Positions 24,553 to 38,056 of a DNA stretch of 64,000 nt are shown piece after piece. This DNA comes from Tethya wilhelma (taxonomy: Eukaryota > Porifera > Demospongiae > Tethyida > Tethyidae): NCBI GenBank assembly GCA_964030475.1, contig CAXIPT010000003.1:4232195-4296194 (forward strand). The letters run 5' to 3'. Numbering within the stretch: the stretch's first letter is position 1; every line of letters begins with the position of its first letter. The notes below the pieces were generated by a model. That model searched no databases and was not told the DNA's origin. It saw nothing but the letters and a program-made list of their open reading frames with translations. Both the position numbers and the translations under genes were made by a program.

Positions 24553-27170
24553 CTACGAGAAAGGCTTCCTACCCATCTCTCCTTACCTGGGATTCGAATC
24601 TCCCGAGTGTCATCTTGTCCTCCACCAGCGCACCCTTGATCAGATCCACCTCATTCATAATGAAGAGACGGGCACTCTCAAAGACGAAATCTCAAGGACC
24701 ATGTCTCGCGGCATGGTGATTGTGTACGCCAAAGAGTTCTGTAAGGATCTCTACCATTTCATCCTTCCTCTGCGAGCGCACTACATCTCACCTCGCTCTA
24801 TCAAGCCTCTGGTCATCATGCTCGAAGAGAAGTGAGTCTTTTGAGTGTACTGGATTATGTGCTCTACAGTACTGACTATGGCTGTGTACTGGACTGTGTT
24901 AATATGGCATCCAAGGATGTTTTAGTTGATTGATTTAACTTAGCGTGTGTGATTCTTATTAGCAAAGGGTTTGTTCATACAAAGGTTTTGTTTTCTTGTA
25001 GGCCATCTGATCAGAATCTTGACACCCTCACCTGGCTACCACTGGTCTACTACTCTTTGGGAAACCTCTCTTCGTACGTACTAATAATATTATTGTAGTT
25101 GTAGTCATTAATGGAACAATTTGTCTATACAAAGTAAATGATAGGCCTAGTTGAAGTTTAGCTGTTTTTTTTTTTTTTTAATTTTATTTTTTAGAATTTT
25201 GTTCTCCATCCCCCTAAATTAATTGTCCCCCTTTGTGACATGTAAATGATGTCTTCCTCCTCCCTACTACCTCTAGCATCAATGACTGGTTGAAGGCCGG
25301 CATCTCTCTCGCTGATACTGTGGTCATCTTGAACGACCGTGCCACCCTACAACACAGCACCAAGGAGCTCCAAGAGCACATGGTGGACGCAGCTCAGATC
25401 ATGGCCACGCAGAAGCTAGCCAAGCTGTTCCCTCAAGTGAAGATCCTCACGGAGATCCACTACCGCTACAACGTCAGGTTCATGAAGACCTCCTCCTGCG
25501 AGGGACTGAACATGAAAAACTTCAAGACAATGGTGTGTTCCCAGAGAAAGCAACTTATATCTTACATTTTTAGTGGCCCATACAATATTACATTTTCATT
25601 TTTTCCCCCCTCTCTGACAGGCTCGTAAGAGTGACCACCTCACCTATCTCTTCCTTCCGCAATTTGCAGCTGGACGGGTGTTCTGTTCCAGCATGCTCGA
25701 CACACTTCTCTTCCAGGTATTAACAAGTCACCTTTGTAAGCTACACCATAATGCTTCCTTCAGTGTTTGCACAGAGTGGTATAGTCAATCCTTTTATTTG
25801 TACATTATTATATTGTTTGTTTGCCCCTCAAGGTATATTATTATCTTTGTTTTGTTTGTTTGTTTATTTGTTATGTTTGTTTTGCTAGACGTACATGAAA
25901 CCGTACATGATTGAGATTGTGAGACAAATGCTCGGTTGCAAGGATGTCTTAGGCTCAGGATTCCTCTGGAGGGTACAAAAAATTAATATGCAAAAATTTG
26001 TAAAAAAAACCAAAACAAAAACACCCAGCATTTCAATTGTCTTGTATTAATTTTGTCTCCCTAGATTGAAATGAATGCTGAGCTCATGAAGCTGCAGACT
26101 TATGATAGAGTGTTCCAGAGGCTGGTGTCCCTGCACAAAGCCATCCCCATTGGCATCTATCGTACTGTACCCATCAGCGAGTGTCCTGACCTGCACAAGG
26201 AGAAGGTCACGTCTTTGCTTGAATCGTCTCAGAGTGATGCTCAGTTCCTGCACGCAAGAGTGACCAGCCTTGGACTGCAAGACACGCTAAGTTTTGGTGA
26301 GCTCTCTAACACTCCTTTGATACAGTATACAGTATACAATATGCAGTACGCAGTACGCAGTATGCAGTGCGCAGTGCGCAGTATGCAGTGCGCAGTGCGC
26401 AGTACGCAGTGCGCAGTACGCAGTACGCAGTACGCAGTACGCAGTACGCAGTGCGCAGTACGCAGTATGCAGTATACAGTATGCAGTATACAGTATACAG
26501 TATCAAACATATAGTAAATTTTTTGACTGTAAATATTTCCAGCTATACGGTATACATGTTAATCTGTAAGTTAGTAACAATGTGATATGGTTGTGTGCTT
26601 GTATTCACCTCCACACGGACAGCCAAAGAGCCTCCTTACGAACAGTGTCAGTCGTTTGTGCTGCCCAACCCTCCTCCCAAGACAGAGCTGAAATACAACG
26701 ATGTGATGTAAGTTTTTTTTTGTTTTATTTTGATTCGTGAAAATGGTGCACATATCTTTCCCACGTGAATCCAAGCAACCTTGTGAGCAAACATCATTGT
26801 TGTGATATTTTCCCCTAGTTTGTTGTTGAGGTGTGCCAACACGGCCTCCTCCAAGACAGTGCCACCAGGTACAACAGTGGGTGGAGCCATTCATCATCTT
26901 TATCCTAATCCACCCAAAATGGAGAGAAAGAAGAAAGTCGTTTCACCTAGAACCTCTCAGAGTTTCTCAGTAAGTTTCTGTTTGCGCATGTGCGTGTGTG
27001 TTTGCATCTTTGTAAGGCTAGGAATTGTATGTTATCACCCATGCACTCACACACTCATCACCTACTCACACACACACACACACACACATACACACACACA
27101 CACACACACACAGGAGCCCATTAAGCGTAAGTTTGCTGTTCCTGTGGAGTGTCACGTTACCGAGTGTTGA
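18104..27170 (+). CDS. KCNT: Slo2-type (KCNT) potassium channel
   Basis: Twenty-two in-phase exons give about 1534 aa: 18104-18218, 18424-18574, 18904-18989, 19136-19298, 19498-19552, 20020-20076, 20244-20518, 20757-21099, 21340-21540, 21804-21992, 22267-22445, 22586-23894, 24093-24262, 24553-24831, 25002-25073, 25277-25532, 25621-25716, 25889-25972, 26065-26296, 26623-26707, 26819-26969, 27114-27170. Residues about 125-370 contain six membrane helices. S4 ([18 protein letters not shown]) has almost no charged ladder, as in Slo2. The pore filter is TVGFG (330-334) followed by Glu. Two RCK domains follow: the first with [18 protein letters not shown], the second from [11 protein letters not shown] through [18 protein letters not shown] and PIGIYRT. 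The inter-RCK linker is about 440 aa, His/Ser/Pro-rich. Family role: tetrameric K+ channel gated by intracellular Na+/Cl-. It is longer than vertebrate KCNT because of the linker. Confidence 0.93.
20165..20239. repeat. CT then CA microsatellite at Slo2 exon 7 acceptor
   Basis: CT repeats pass directly into CA repeats and end in the ACAG acceptor at 20240-20243. Confidence 0.85.
24012..24088. repeat. CT microsatellite at Slo2 exon 13 acceptor
   Basis: About 38 CT units ending in TTTAG just before exon 13 at 24093. Confidence 0.85.
24455..24551. repeat. CA microsatellite at Slo2 exon 14 acceptor
   Basis: About 48 CA units with two CTCACA interruptions. The acceptor AG is fused to the end of the tract. 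Confidence 0.85.
26327..26507. repeat. 7-bp minisatellite GCAGTRY in Slo2 intron 19
   Basis: About two dozen head-to-tail copies of GCAGTAC/GCAGTGC/GCAGTAT, grading to CAGTATA at both edges. The unit contains no stop in any frame of its 21-bp superperiod, which explains spurious open frames on both strands. Confidence 0.9.
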
Positions 27171-27463
27171 ACATTTGGACTACCTATTACCATATCACCT
27201 GGTCAGAATAATGTTGATCATCTTTTTCCCCAAAAATGTGATTTTTATTTGTTTTGTGTGTGACAATGAATGCAATCAAATTGTATTATAATGAATGGTT
27301 TACATGATTTGATACGTTTTGATCCTACCCCATGATTTATTGCTCTTCAAGCTTTATGTAATTACTATGTAATTGCTGTATCAACTATTATGTGTGTGTG
27401 TGTCAATTGAATCAGGCATTCTATCACTTTGTATCAACCCCCTGAATTTTTTTTTTCTTTTCA

Positions 27464-27469
27464 TTTATT
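27464..27469 (-). terminator. Polyadenylation signal of SGPL1
   Basis: Minus-strand AATAAA about 113 bp beyond the SGPL1 stop, inside the region that would be the Slo2 3' UTR. Confidence 0.5.
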
Positions 27470-27574
27470 GATCTGAAAAACAAACCAAAAAAATCGTCAT
27501 GTTAATAGTTAATAACTAAGAATAATTCTCAAGAGAAGCGAGCTAACTAAAAACTTCACACTAAAATGATTCTC

Positions 27575-27580
27575 AATAAA
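27575..27580 (+). terminator. Candidate polyadenylation signal of the Slo2 gene
   Basis: The first plus-strand AATAAA after the Slo2 stop, 2 bp from the SGPL1 stop codon. If used, the two 3' UTRs overlap in antisense. Confidence 0.4.
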
Positions 27581-27581
27581 G

Positions 27582-29288
27582 TTATTCACCTTTGGGTGCT
27601 GCTGTGTAATAGACATTAAAGTAACCATGAGCAATCTCGCTCACAATGGACCTATCGGGAATCGCTTGGACTGTCCCATAAAGAGCTGCTGCTCCGGTGC
27701 TCTTGGACTTGGGACTCTTCATGATCTCCTTGGTGCACTCCTTCACGTCCTTCACAAACCTCTCGGCCACACCCTCCTTGGTGTGGATCATCGTGAGACA
27801 GATGTGGAAGCTTGGAGGGAACTGAAGGTTGTTTAAATTCCACCCCTTCTTTGTCAGAGCGACGAAGAGACGGTAGATGTCAAAGTCGTCAGATCCAAAA
27901 GCAATCACAGACACTTTGGGGGTACCCATCACGTAAAGACCAGGGACGTTGGAGAGATCGGAAATGACCTTGCGAGTGGTCGTGATGATCTTCTTCGTAG
28001 CATCGACGTAGCCGTCCTCTCCCATGTGTACCAGTGTGGCCCACGTGGTAGCAACTAGAGCACCGGCCCGACTCCCTGCCATAGTGGGCGTGGCATAGAT
28101 CCCACCCGGCCAGTCAGCAGTGACAAAAAACTGCTTAGAACGGAGATTCTTGTTGGCGTACATGATGACAGATGTCCCCTTAGGTGTGTACCCGTACTTG
28201 TGAGTGTCGGCCGAGATGCTCGTGACTCCCTTCACTCGAAAGTCAAAAGGTTCAATAGGAAAGCCGGCCTTCTCCATGAAGGGCACTACAAACCCGCCGA
28301 GACAACAATCAACGTGAAGACCGATGCCGTGCTTGCTTGCCAGCTTGCCGAGGTCTTCTATCGGGTCGATGATTCCGTAGGGAAAGTGTGGGGCTGAGCC
28401 GACAAGAACGACGGTGTTTCGCGATATAGCTTTGGCCATTGCTTTCATGTTTGCTTTCCTAGTGCGAGGATCAAGAGGCACTTGAGTCATCTTCATTCTG
28501 AACAGCTCGGCTGCCTTGTTGAAGGCACAGTGGACGGAAACGGGGCACACTATCTCTGGATACTCGATTCCTTTGTCGTAGCCGATCCGCCTGTAAGCAA
28601 GCATAGACAGCAAAATACTCTCAGTGCCTCCAGAAGTCATCAAGCCACAAGCATCTTTAGATCCGTTGAAGAGTTTAACAACCCACTGGACAACTTCTGC
28701 TTCCATTCTACGAACAGAGGGAAAGATTTCAGGATGAAGAGGGTTGCTCCACACAAACATTTCAAACACTTTGGCCGAGAGACTGGTCAGCTCAGGACTG
28801 CAGTTGTAGAGGGCGCCCGACACGAAACCCTTATCCCACTTGACTTCAGAGAGTGCAGCAAGATCTTTTATTTCCCGTAGGACCTCTTCATTTGAAAGAC
28901 CTTTCTCTGGAAGTACTAATCGAATCTTTGTTCCCGGTTTGACGGGAAAGCTCTCTTCTGCAATATGTGTAATGCCTTTCTCAACTTCTTTGTCAATTTT
29001 TGCTTTCAATACTGGTAATTTTCGGACTACATGGAAAAAAGCACGCTTGGTTCGAGGCCACAATGCCTCGTCTTCACGAAACAGAAAAGAGTAGACACTA
29101 GAGAGAATCAGAGTTGTCCCAACAGAAATGAACAACACTTGCCAACCTTCATACCTACTGGTGAGATTGTTTATGAACTTTCTGGCTTGTTGTACCTCAC
29201 CAAAGAATTGCCTCCTCCTAACCTCGCTCTGCCAGAGAATAGCGAATCCCACTCCCAGAAGCAAGAGAAACAGCCACTTCCACGACAT
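27582..29288 (-). CDS. SGPL1: Sphingosine-1-phosphate lyase
   Basis: One uninterrupted exon of 568 codons, matching the human protein's length. The N terminus has a hydrophobic helix (residues 4-18), followed by a second hydrophobic segment (51-70). The PLP-dependent lyase domain spans about 110-540, with [10 protein letters not shown] (217-225), [11 protein letters not shown] and the Schiff-base lysine in [13 protein letters not shown] (Lys364). It cleaves sphingosine-1-phosphate to hexadecenal and phosphoethanolamine at the ER, the exit step of sphingolipid breakdown. It is intronless in an intron-rich neighbourhood. The start is 143 bp from the PTGES2 start, head to head. Confidence 0.96.
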   Translation of the reverse strand: MSWKWLFLLLLGVGFAILWQSEVRRRQFFGEVQQARKFINNLTSRYEGWQVLFISVGTTLILSSVYSFLFREDEALWPRTKRAFFHVVRKLPVLKAKIDKEVEKGITHIAEESFPVKPGTKIRLVLPEKGLSNEEVLREIKDLAALSEVKWDKGFVSGALYNCSPELTSLSAKVFEMFVWSNPLHPEIFPSVRRMEAEVVQWVVKLFNGSKDACGLMTSGGTESILLSMLAYRRIGYDKGIEYPEIVCPVSVHCAFNKAAELFRMKMTQVPLDPRTRKANMKAMAKAISRNTVVLVGSAPHFPYGIIDPIEDLGKLASKHGIGLHVDCCLGGFVVPFMEKAGFPIEPFDFRVKGVTSISADTHKYGYTPKGTSVIMYANKNLRSKQFFVTADWPGGIYATPTMAGSRAGALVATTWATLVHMGEDGYVDATKKIITTTRKVISDLSNVPGLYVMGTPKVSVIAFGSDDFDIYRLFVALTKKGWNLNNLQFPPSFHICLTMIHTKEGVAERFVKDVKECTKEIMKSPKSKSTGAAALYGTVQAIPDRSIVSEIAHGYFNVYYTAAPKGE

Positions 29289-30742
<1,454 letters not shown>

Positions 30743-30846
30743 TGACTAAAAATAGAAATGTTGGTATTAAATGTTGTAAAAAGAATGAATATTTGGACAC
30801 ACACACACACACACACAGCAGCATTGATTAGATACAAAGTACATGC

Positions 30847-33390
30847 TTAGTTCATTTTATTTGCCAACACATCTAGAATGTCTAGCAACAGTTCACGTTT
30901 AAGATCGCGAAAGTATGTCTGCTGAACAATTTCAGCAAAGTTAGCAGAGATTATTTCGAGGCAGTGACCTTTCATGACCTGTAGATTGATTCTATCCGAA
31001 GCCTCGAGCATGGTGAGCACATTCTCCTTCCCCACGTCCTTCTCTAGGCTGGCCTTGCAGTTGATGTGCAGGTAGGAGTTGGTGAATCCGAAGAAATTTG
31101 GAGCGGCAAAGATGTAGAGTGAGTCCTCGGGAGGCATCCTCACCTCGCCGTGATAGATGAATCTCAGTAGGGACATGAACGCTTGGAGGGTGGGGACGTT
31201 TTTCCCGAACGTGACTTCCACTTCGTGATTCTCTGGCATGAACGAGCGAAACAGTGCCTCGAAATACGAACAGCGAGCAGCCAGGATGGCTTTGTGAGCC
31301 AATACAGCATCCTCCCCAACTCGAAGCACAATGTCGGTGAAGGGAAGACCATTTTCACTGCCGAGAAAAGCTTTCAGATCATCTTGAAGTGAAGAAGGAG
31401 GAAAAGCATCTCCCAATGTAGGAGGGTCGGGAGATGTTGGACGAGATCGGAACTGTTGTCGGCGTATGACCTGGACCATGAGGTCACGATCGAGTGTTTC
31501 GAATGCATTGCTCATGATCACTTTGCGGAAGTTTGGCTCCCTCACGATAAAACGCATACAGTACTCCTTTAGACTGCTAAGATGAAGCTCAGAGGCATTC
31601 TTCAGCACAAGCAGTACATTCTCTTCGTTGATGGAGGCTTCAATGTACTGGATGCTGAGCATCTCGAGTCGTTTAGTCTCCAGAAGCAGCGACAGCTTGT
31701 ACACCTCCACGATGAGCAGCATCTGTGACACCGTCATCCCGGCACGTGAATGATTCTCCAGGTTGGGATGGATGCGATCATTGTACAGCGAGTACAATGC
31801 AAGACTGAAAGCTTCACTCGAGACTTCTTTCAGCTCCACTGTCAGTGGCTCACTCACAATGAAACGAGGAGAGTTGGTGGTGCTCTTCTGCGTGAGGGAG
31901 AGGGAGGGGGAGGGAGAACTGGCTTCGTACACTTCAAGGATCTTCTGTCTAAGGAATGGAGATCGTGCAGCCATGATAGCAGAATGAGCTTTGATCAGGA
32001 CCTTGTCTTCTCCAAGGAGAAAGTTGACGTCACAGAAGAGCTCCTTCTTCAAAAGAGAGGCAAAGTCTTCAATGAGTGTGCACTTGGGGAAGGGACAGAG
32101 ACTGAACCGGTAAAGATCACCACTTCTGTTGGCTAGGGAGTCGACAGTTCCACCAAACATGTAGAGACCGTTGTCCCAAACAGCTGCCGAGTGAAAGACT
32201 CTCCCACAGGGGATCTCACTTCCTTCTGACGGAGTAATGATGCTCCACGAACGAAAATCAACATCAAATCGGTGAACTTCATTGTCGAGAATTCCATCAG
32301 CTGCTCCTCCAAACACGTACAGACCTCTCCGATAAGCCACCATAGTGTGACCGTACCTTCGTTGGGGAGGGGAGGGTGAACCCCTCAGCAAGTGAGCAGT
32401 GCGGATGCGAATCCACCGTCTCTCCTTGAACAGAAACTGGTAGAGATTGTTGGTGATCTTAGCTCCACTCTGACCAGAAAACACATACATGCTGTCGTCC
32501 ACGACAGCCACAGGGAAGTTGCAACATGTCGGTGGGCTGTCTCCGCTCTGGTCGATTTCCTCCCACTGTGGCTGGCTGCTCGTAAGATCAATGGACCACA
32601 TATCATTGAGCCTCGCATGTCCATCGTACCCGGCAAATATCCACAAGCGGTTGTTGTAGACGGCTGCACCGTGAGCCGAACGAGCAGGAGGGAGGTCACC
32701 GGTGATTCTGTCCTCCCAGTTGATCCACTGACTCGTGGTGAACTTGTACTCAAACAGGTCGTTCTTGTTGCGCAGGTTTGAGTTGGAATAGATGTCCCCC
32801 GTGTAGCCACCGAAAACAAACATGCTGTCCATGAAGACAACTGCCGAGTGGTGATATCGTGGAGCTGGTGGGGTACCTGTATGGACCACAAATGAGGATG
32901 GGTACTCAAACATCATAGCTCAGTCATTTTAAAAAATCTGGGTCTATTTAAAACCACAAAAATTGTTCTTCATACCTGTAAACACAACTCGAGCCCAAGA
33001 GGAGTCTCTGATGTGTGACACAAGGAAATCGTTGAGCATTCGTCTACCATTATCCCCTCCAAACACATAAATCCTGTCGTTCCAAGCAACAATGGTGTGC
33101 TTGCTACGTCTGGTTCCTACAAACTCCTCACAGCTGGACACCTTCTTCCACAAGTGAAACGACTCGGACGGGGTGAAATTCAACGAGAGGTCCTCGTCTG
33201 TCGGGACTCCGACGCTGGCCATGTTGTCAGGCCTATCCAGTGACTGAGGGATACACTCCGAGCTGGAGCTGAGTGGTACACCATCTTCGATACTTACGGC
33301 GTTTTCAGACTGAGAGGATTGTAGACTCAAGGAGCCGCTGGAAACAGAACACAGCGACACTTTCTCGGGGGAGGCAGGCTTGCTAGCCAT
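30847..33390 (-). CDS. LZTR1: LZTR1: kelch-BTB-BACK CUL3 adaptor
   Basis: Two exons (32976-33390 and 30847-32876) give 814 aa, close to the human 840. An N-terminal 80-residue Ser-rich stretch precedes six kelch-type repeats (about 85-400) with the GG...Y...W pattern (for example RSKHTIVAWNDRIYVFGGDN, YHHSAVVFMDSMFVFGGYTG). A first BTB begins near FCDVNFLLGEDKVLIKAHSAI and a second near FTDIVLRVGEDAVLAHKAIL. BACK-like helices end with KGHCLEIISANFAEI. Family role: substrate receptor of CUL3 ubiquitin ligase acting on RAS-family GTPases at endomembranes. The stop lies 104 bp from the PTGES2 stop (convergent). Confidence 0.95.
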
Positions 33391-33644
33391 TTCACTTGGA
33401 TAGCTAGCCGCTATTGGAGCTTAGGAAACGTCAACTGCTGAGCATTTTTGTTTTGTTTTGGCCATTCACCACTCTCGCAGGTTTTATACGTAGTTAGAAG
33501 TGTTACTATTAATAGAAACATGATCATAAATGGAAGAAAACTTATCAGATTATTAGTGGGTAGATCTAATTTCTAAAAATAGCACAAAAGTGCATGATTG
33601 TGTCCTGTTTTCAATTTGGCATTGTCTTCATGTTCATATTGAGT

Positions 33645-34520
33645 TCAAGCTGTTCTCAAAATAATATGGATGCCAGAGTCTGTGAACACAGGCTCACTGA
33701 GCTCACCAACCTTCAGAGCATAGCTGCATTTCACAAACAGAATGGAGATGAACAATCTAGAAGTTGCTATGATTACCCGCATGTGGCTAACATAACTTAC
33801 GTTGCTTCCTCAAATGGCTCTGTAAAAAGATAATTCAAATATGCACGTCATGTGATCATCATCAACAAATAAAATGTTCTTACTTTGCATCTGTCCCTTT
33901 CCAAATGGACCTAGATCACCTCCTCTTTTTGCACTCCCACAATCGCTCTCCTTCGAAGCTAATTCAGCAAAAGTGGCTTTTCCAGACTCAATATCTGCTC
34001 GGAACTCTGAAAAGGTAATGTTGGGATCAGCCAAAAGTTGGCTTACTAAATCAGGAGTTATATATATATAAGCACAAAATGGGTGCTGACAAATATGGAA
34101 AAGTTAGTACTATATTTGCATGCTTTGAGTACAAGTTTGGTATGCAGTGACAGTGTGAGTGTAATACGAAACCTGTAATAGCTTACGTTTGATGATTTCC
34201 AAAGCCTCATCTTTTGAGCGTGTGATGTTAGCTTCTTTCCACGAGGAGGGACGTCGCGACTCACGATGCTTCACAAGAAGATGAGATGCTTGCACCTGAC
34301 AAAGAGGACACACAACTGAGGCATGACATAATTGCAATGGAGCCACATTGCCTAGTCATTTGTGTTGAAATATTCAAAATTTTGTGCTCTGACATACCTG
34401 TCCCTGCCCAACAGCAGCAGGCTTCTCCCACTGGGTGGCATGAGTGAACAGGTTGAAGTAATAATCCTTGCCACTGGAGCGAGATGTTCTCTTCTCCCAA
34501 CCTTCAGGTACTTCAGCCAT
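33645..34520 (-). CDS. PIN1: PIN1 peptidyl-prolyl isomerase (WW + parvulin)
   Basis: Five exons on the minus strand: 34398-34520, 34187-34295, 33884-34045, 33801-33819 (19 nt) and 33645-33723. The product is 163 aa, the same length as human PIN1. The WW domain is residues 5-36 (LPxGW-like [13 protein letters not shown]31). The parvulin domain has [17 protein letters not shown] (phosphate-binding RxxSRRPxSW basic loop), the active-site Cys in [13 protein letters not shown] and [12 protein letters not shown] at the end. It isomerises pSer/pThr-Pro bonds in the nucleus. The 19-nt exon supplies KPFEEAT; without it the domain would be out of frame. It has good CAG/GTAAGT borders. Confidence 0.95.
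33801..33819 (-). other. PIN1: 19-nt microexon of PIN1
   Basis: Flanked by TTTTTACAG upstream and GTAAGTT downstream on the minus strand. It restores the phase (2+15+2) and the conserved PFE(D/E)A sequence. Confidence 0.9.
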
Positions 34521-34838
34521 TGTCGCTCAGTCTGGTCTAGTTGCTGTGTGGTCAGTGTGGAACGGGGTTGTGCCAACTTTTAATATCCTATGACATCATC
34601 ATGTGCCTTGAAGCATGATGTATGGTTTCTCAGCTTATAAAGTGCTGTTTTTGCAAACATTAATTTCAGAATGGTTGCAGAAATATTGTAGCAAACATAG
34701 ACAAGTGATAGAATCTCAACAAAAATAACACTGGAGTTAATACATTATGTACACACACACACACATCTCTCATCACCCACACACACCACGTAAATAGACA
34801 AGTGGAACACACATACTCTACAAGTGAACTACACACAC

Positions 34839-37800
34839 TCAAAGTAAATCGTAATCTCCAGATTCCTCTTCAGTCTTTCTGTGCCTAGATTTACGATGTT
34901 TCTTCCTGTGAGACGACTCCTCACCGCCACCCTCCTCCCCACTCCTGTGCTTCTTCTTCTTGGGCTTCTTCTGCTCAGAGGCACCATCATCGACCTCCTC
35001 TTCTCCTGCCTCCTTGCCTTCTTCCACACCTTGCTCCACTTTGGTAGGCTGCAACACTCCAGAAACATCCTGCAAGAGGAAAAAATTTGGCCGGTGGGCA
35101 TTAAATAGTTACCCACATTTTCTCAAATAAAGATAAGGTTTTGTCATCCATGGAGGTACTGCTATACCTATGTATGTAAGAGTATTATAAGTTTTCGTGC
35201 GCTTACTGGATCAGTTGTGTCTGAGTTGAGCCAGGCATCCAATGCAGCAATAGCGCCAAATGGATCGTTGCTGTTAGGAGCAGCAGCAGTAGTTGTAGCA
35301 GCTGCTGGTGTACTGTCAGTCTTTGGACTGGTGGGATCACTTTCATCTTTGTTCTTTGACTTCTTTGATCGTTTCTTCTTCTTCGTTGAGTCTTTTCTCC
35401 GTCCACTGCTCTCGGGAGAATCCTTTGGAGATTCATCTTTAGCAGCTACCTTGCTTAGAGCCGCTGGGGACAAATCAAACTCCAGCATGAGACCAGAACT
35501 CTTGGGTTTCTTGGGAGGAATACTGGCTAGGTTGTCTTTTTTGGTAGATTCAGTAGAGGCTGTTGTTTTAGTTCTAGTTGTTGTGCGATCATCGTTGAAA
35601 TCGACCTCTTCCTCGTCCATCATCACAGTGGGACCTTCATCGTCCTCCGGTTCACTGTCCGTAAGGAGAACATCTTTGGCTGATCTCAGGACCTTCGGTG
35701 ATCTCTTGACGACTGGAGATTTCTTTTGTGTCTGAGGAGATTGCTTCGATATTGCCGTCTTCTGTGGTATGATTGCAGGGGCTACCTCTTCTTCCGGGCT
35801 GGAAAAATCTTCATCTCCAGCAATCTGTGGTTTTCCATCATCCGAATCCTCATCACTGCATTCCAGAACACAACATCAAAGCATACTTCACATCCCAGTG
35901 CCACACATCAAAGGCATGCCACACATACCTGTCCTCTTCCGAATCCTCCTCATCAGACTCTTCTTCATCTTCAAAAAATTTTGAGTCCACCTCACCTTCT
36001 GGCACAAAGTCATCAATGTTTGAAGACGACTGTCCTTTTTTAGATTTCTGTTTGGGTACTAAGACACACACACACACACACAGAGTACAATAATAAAGTC
36101 GAAGATATCATCTTGAATGGTCTTACTGGTTGGACTAGCTGGCTTTCCTTCCTCTTCTTTGCTACGAGAGAGAAAACCGGAAAATTTTGAAGTGAGTTTT
36201 GACTTGAAAGATCCCGAACGTTCAGTTCTTGTTTGAGCAACTGCCGACGGCTGCTGTTGGTGTTGACGGATCTCAGCCGGGCTCTCCGAGGAAGGCTGTT
36301 TGCTCGAGATACTCTCCATGGTGTCTCTTCGTATGGGAGAAGCTAGGAGGACACATTGACGACATGATTATGATCAAAAGAAGTGCATCACACCAAGCAA
36401 AGAAAAAAACTATTGTCCACCTATATGAACATTAGCCTCATTCCCAGGCTCTCCGCTTTGGCAGTGTAAGTGTAAGATGAGTGTATATATACTCGGTCAA
36501 AGGGGAGAGCATGAGAATGAGGCTAATGAACATTCATTATGACATGTATAACTTGAATGCATATAATTTGGTCATGCTATTATTATCGTAGACACGCGAT
36601 ACATACACTCCTCACTGGGGCTCTCATCTCCGATGGGCACCTCCTCTCTTTCTCTCGCTTTCCTCTTCTTCTCGTCCGAGATCCGTTGGAGCCTTTGCTG
36701 ATACCTTGAAGGAGGAGGCAAGGTTTGCATGATTCCTAGTCCACACAAGCCAACCTATGCACAACACTTACAAGTCGTAGTTTTGGTCTTCAGTGGAAGT
36801 AGCCGAGTCGAGTTCTTCAAGAGCTGCCAGAGATTGTTCTCTGTTCACTTGTAACTGTTGCAAGAGGGTCTCTTGCTGTACATTATGGTAGAGATGCGTA
36901 GGTGAATGCACAGAAGAAAGTAAATATTAGAATTCTCTACCTGCAGCTGTAGGAAGGGAACACTGAGAAACTTGTGAAGATGCATCAGTCCAAACCCATT
37001 CTTCATCGAGCTTTCGGCATACCTCACATCCGCTGCTCCATCAGGCCTGCCCAACACAATATGAAAATCAATAAAATTCACATCAGTACAGGTTGGCTAA
37101 CAGTATGACTTGTGTTCACAGACTAACCTGTCCAAATGGTCAATGAAGGCTCTGCAGATGTCCTTGCTCACTGTTCTATGATCTCTCATGTCACAAAAGT
37201 TAGCCTGCAAGCAAGTAATGTGTTGGTTATCTTTGATGCACATAAAGATTAGCATTACAATCACCAACTCACCAGCAATATAACTGGGATATGGAGAGGA
37301 ACCTTCGGAAGCTCTCTCTCAATGTACTGCCACGTCCTGCAGGAAAGAAGAGGAGAAACTGCTCTGAAGGATACAACTTCATAAATCGACAATCTGTTTT
37401 TTACAACAACTGACCATTGTTTTGTAATGTCAAACAAAAACACCACTCCGTGAGCTCCCTTGTAGACGTCCAAGAAGTTGGCATCCAGAACCTTATCTCC
37501 CGAGCCCTGCTCTTCTTCCTCCTCTGGGTCATTGAACATCTTCAAGAGTCCTTTGCCAGCCTTCTTCTGTGAGCGACCTTTATCCACCACGTCCCATATC
37601 TCCACTTTGACCGTGTCATTGGTGACTGTGTGGAGAAGAGGTGAGGGATAAACCACGATACTGAAAGTAATGGGATTGTTGTTTATTGTTTTGGAGAAGC
37701 TCTATTGCACTTGCTAACCACAATGATGACAATGTATGGTGATAACATTATAGAGATGATTGAGGTACATGCGTATCACTAGTGAGCTTCTGTGCTATGT

Positions 37801-37981
37801 ATTGTATATTGGCTATACTTGGGGTGTATGGATACTGTTACAGTAGAACCACTGTTCAATGACACATGCACACACACCATACGGAGCATTAGGAACACAA
37901 ACTACAAGCAATGCACAAGGCACAAAGTACAACAGACGTGTATACCTTTATAACTCCACAGAATACTTGTCACCTGTATGA

Positions 37982-38056
<75 letters not shown>

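Noticed and set aside
26241..26585. Overlapping ORFs on both strands rich in YCILRTA/AVRSMQ repeats
   Set aside because: Produced by the 7-bp minisatellite, whose 21-bp superperiod lacks stops; no start context or domain.
33594..33833. Plus-strand ORF with a signal-peptide-like start
   Set aside because: It is the antisense of the last two PIN1 exons, whose parvulin motifs and splice sites are unmistakable on the minus strand.
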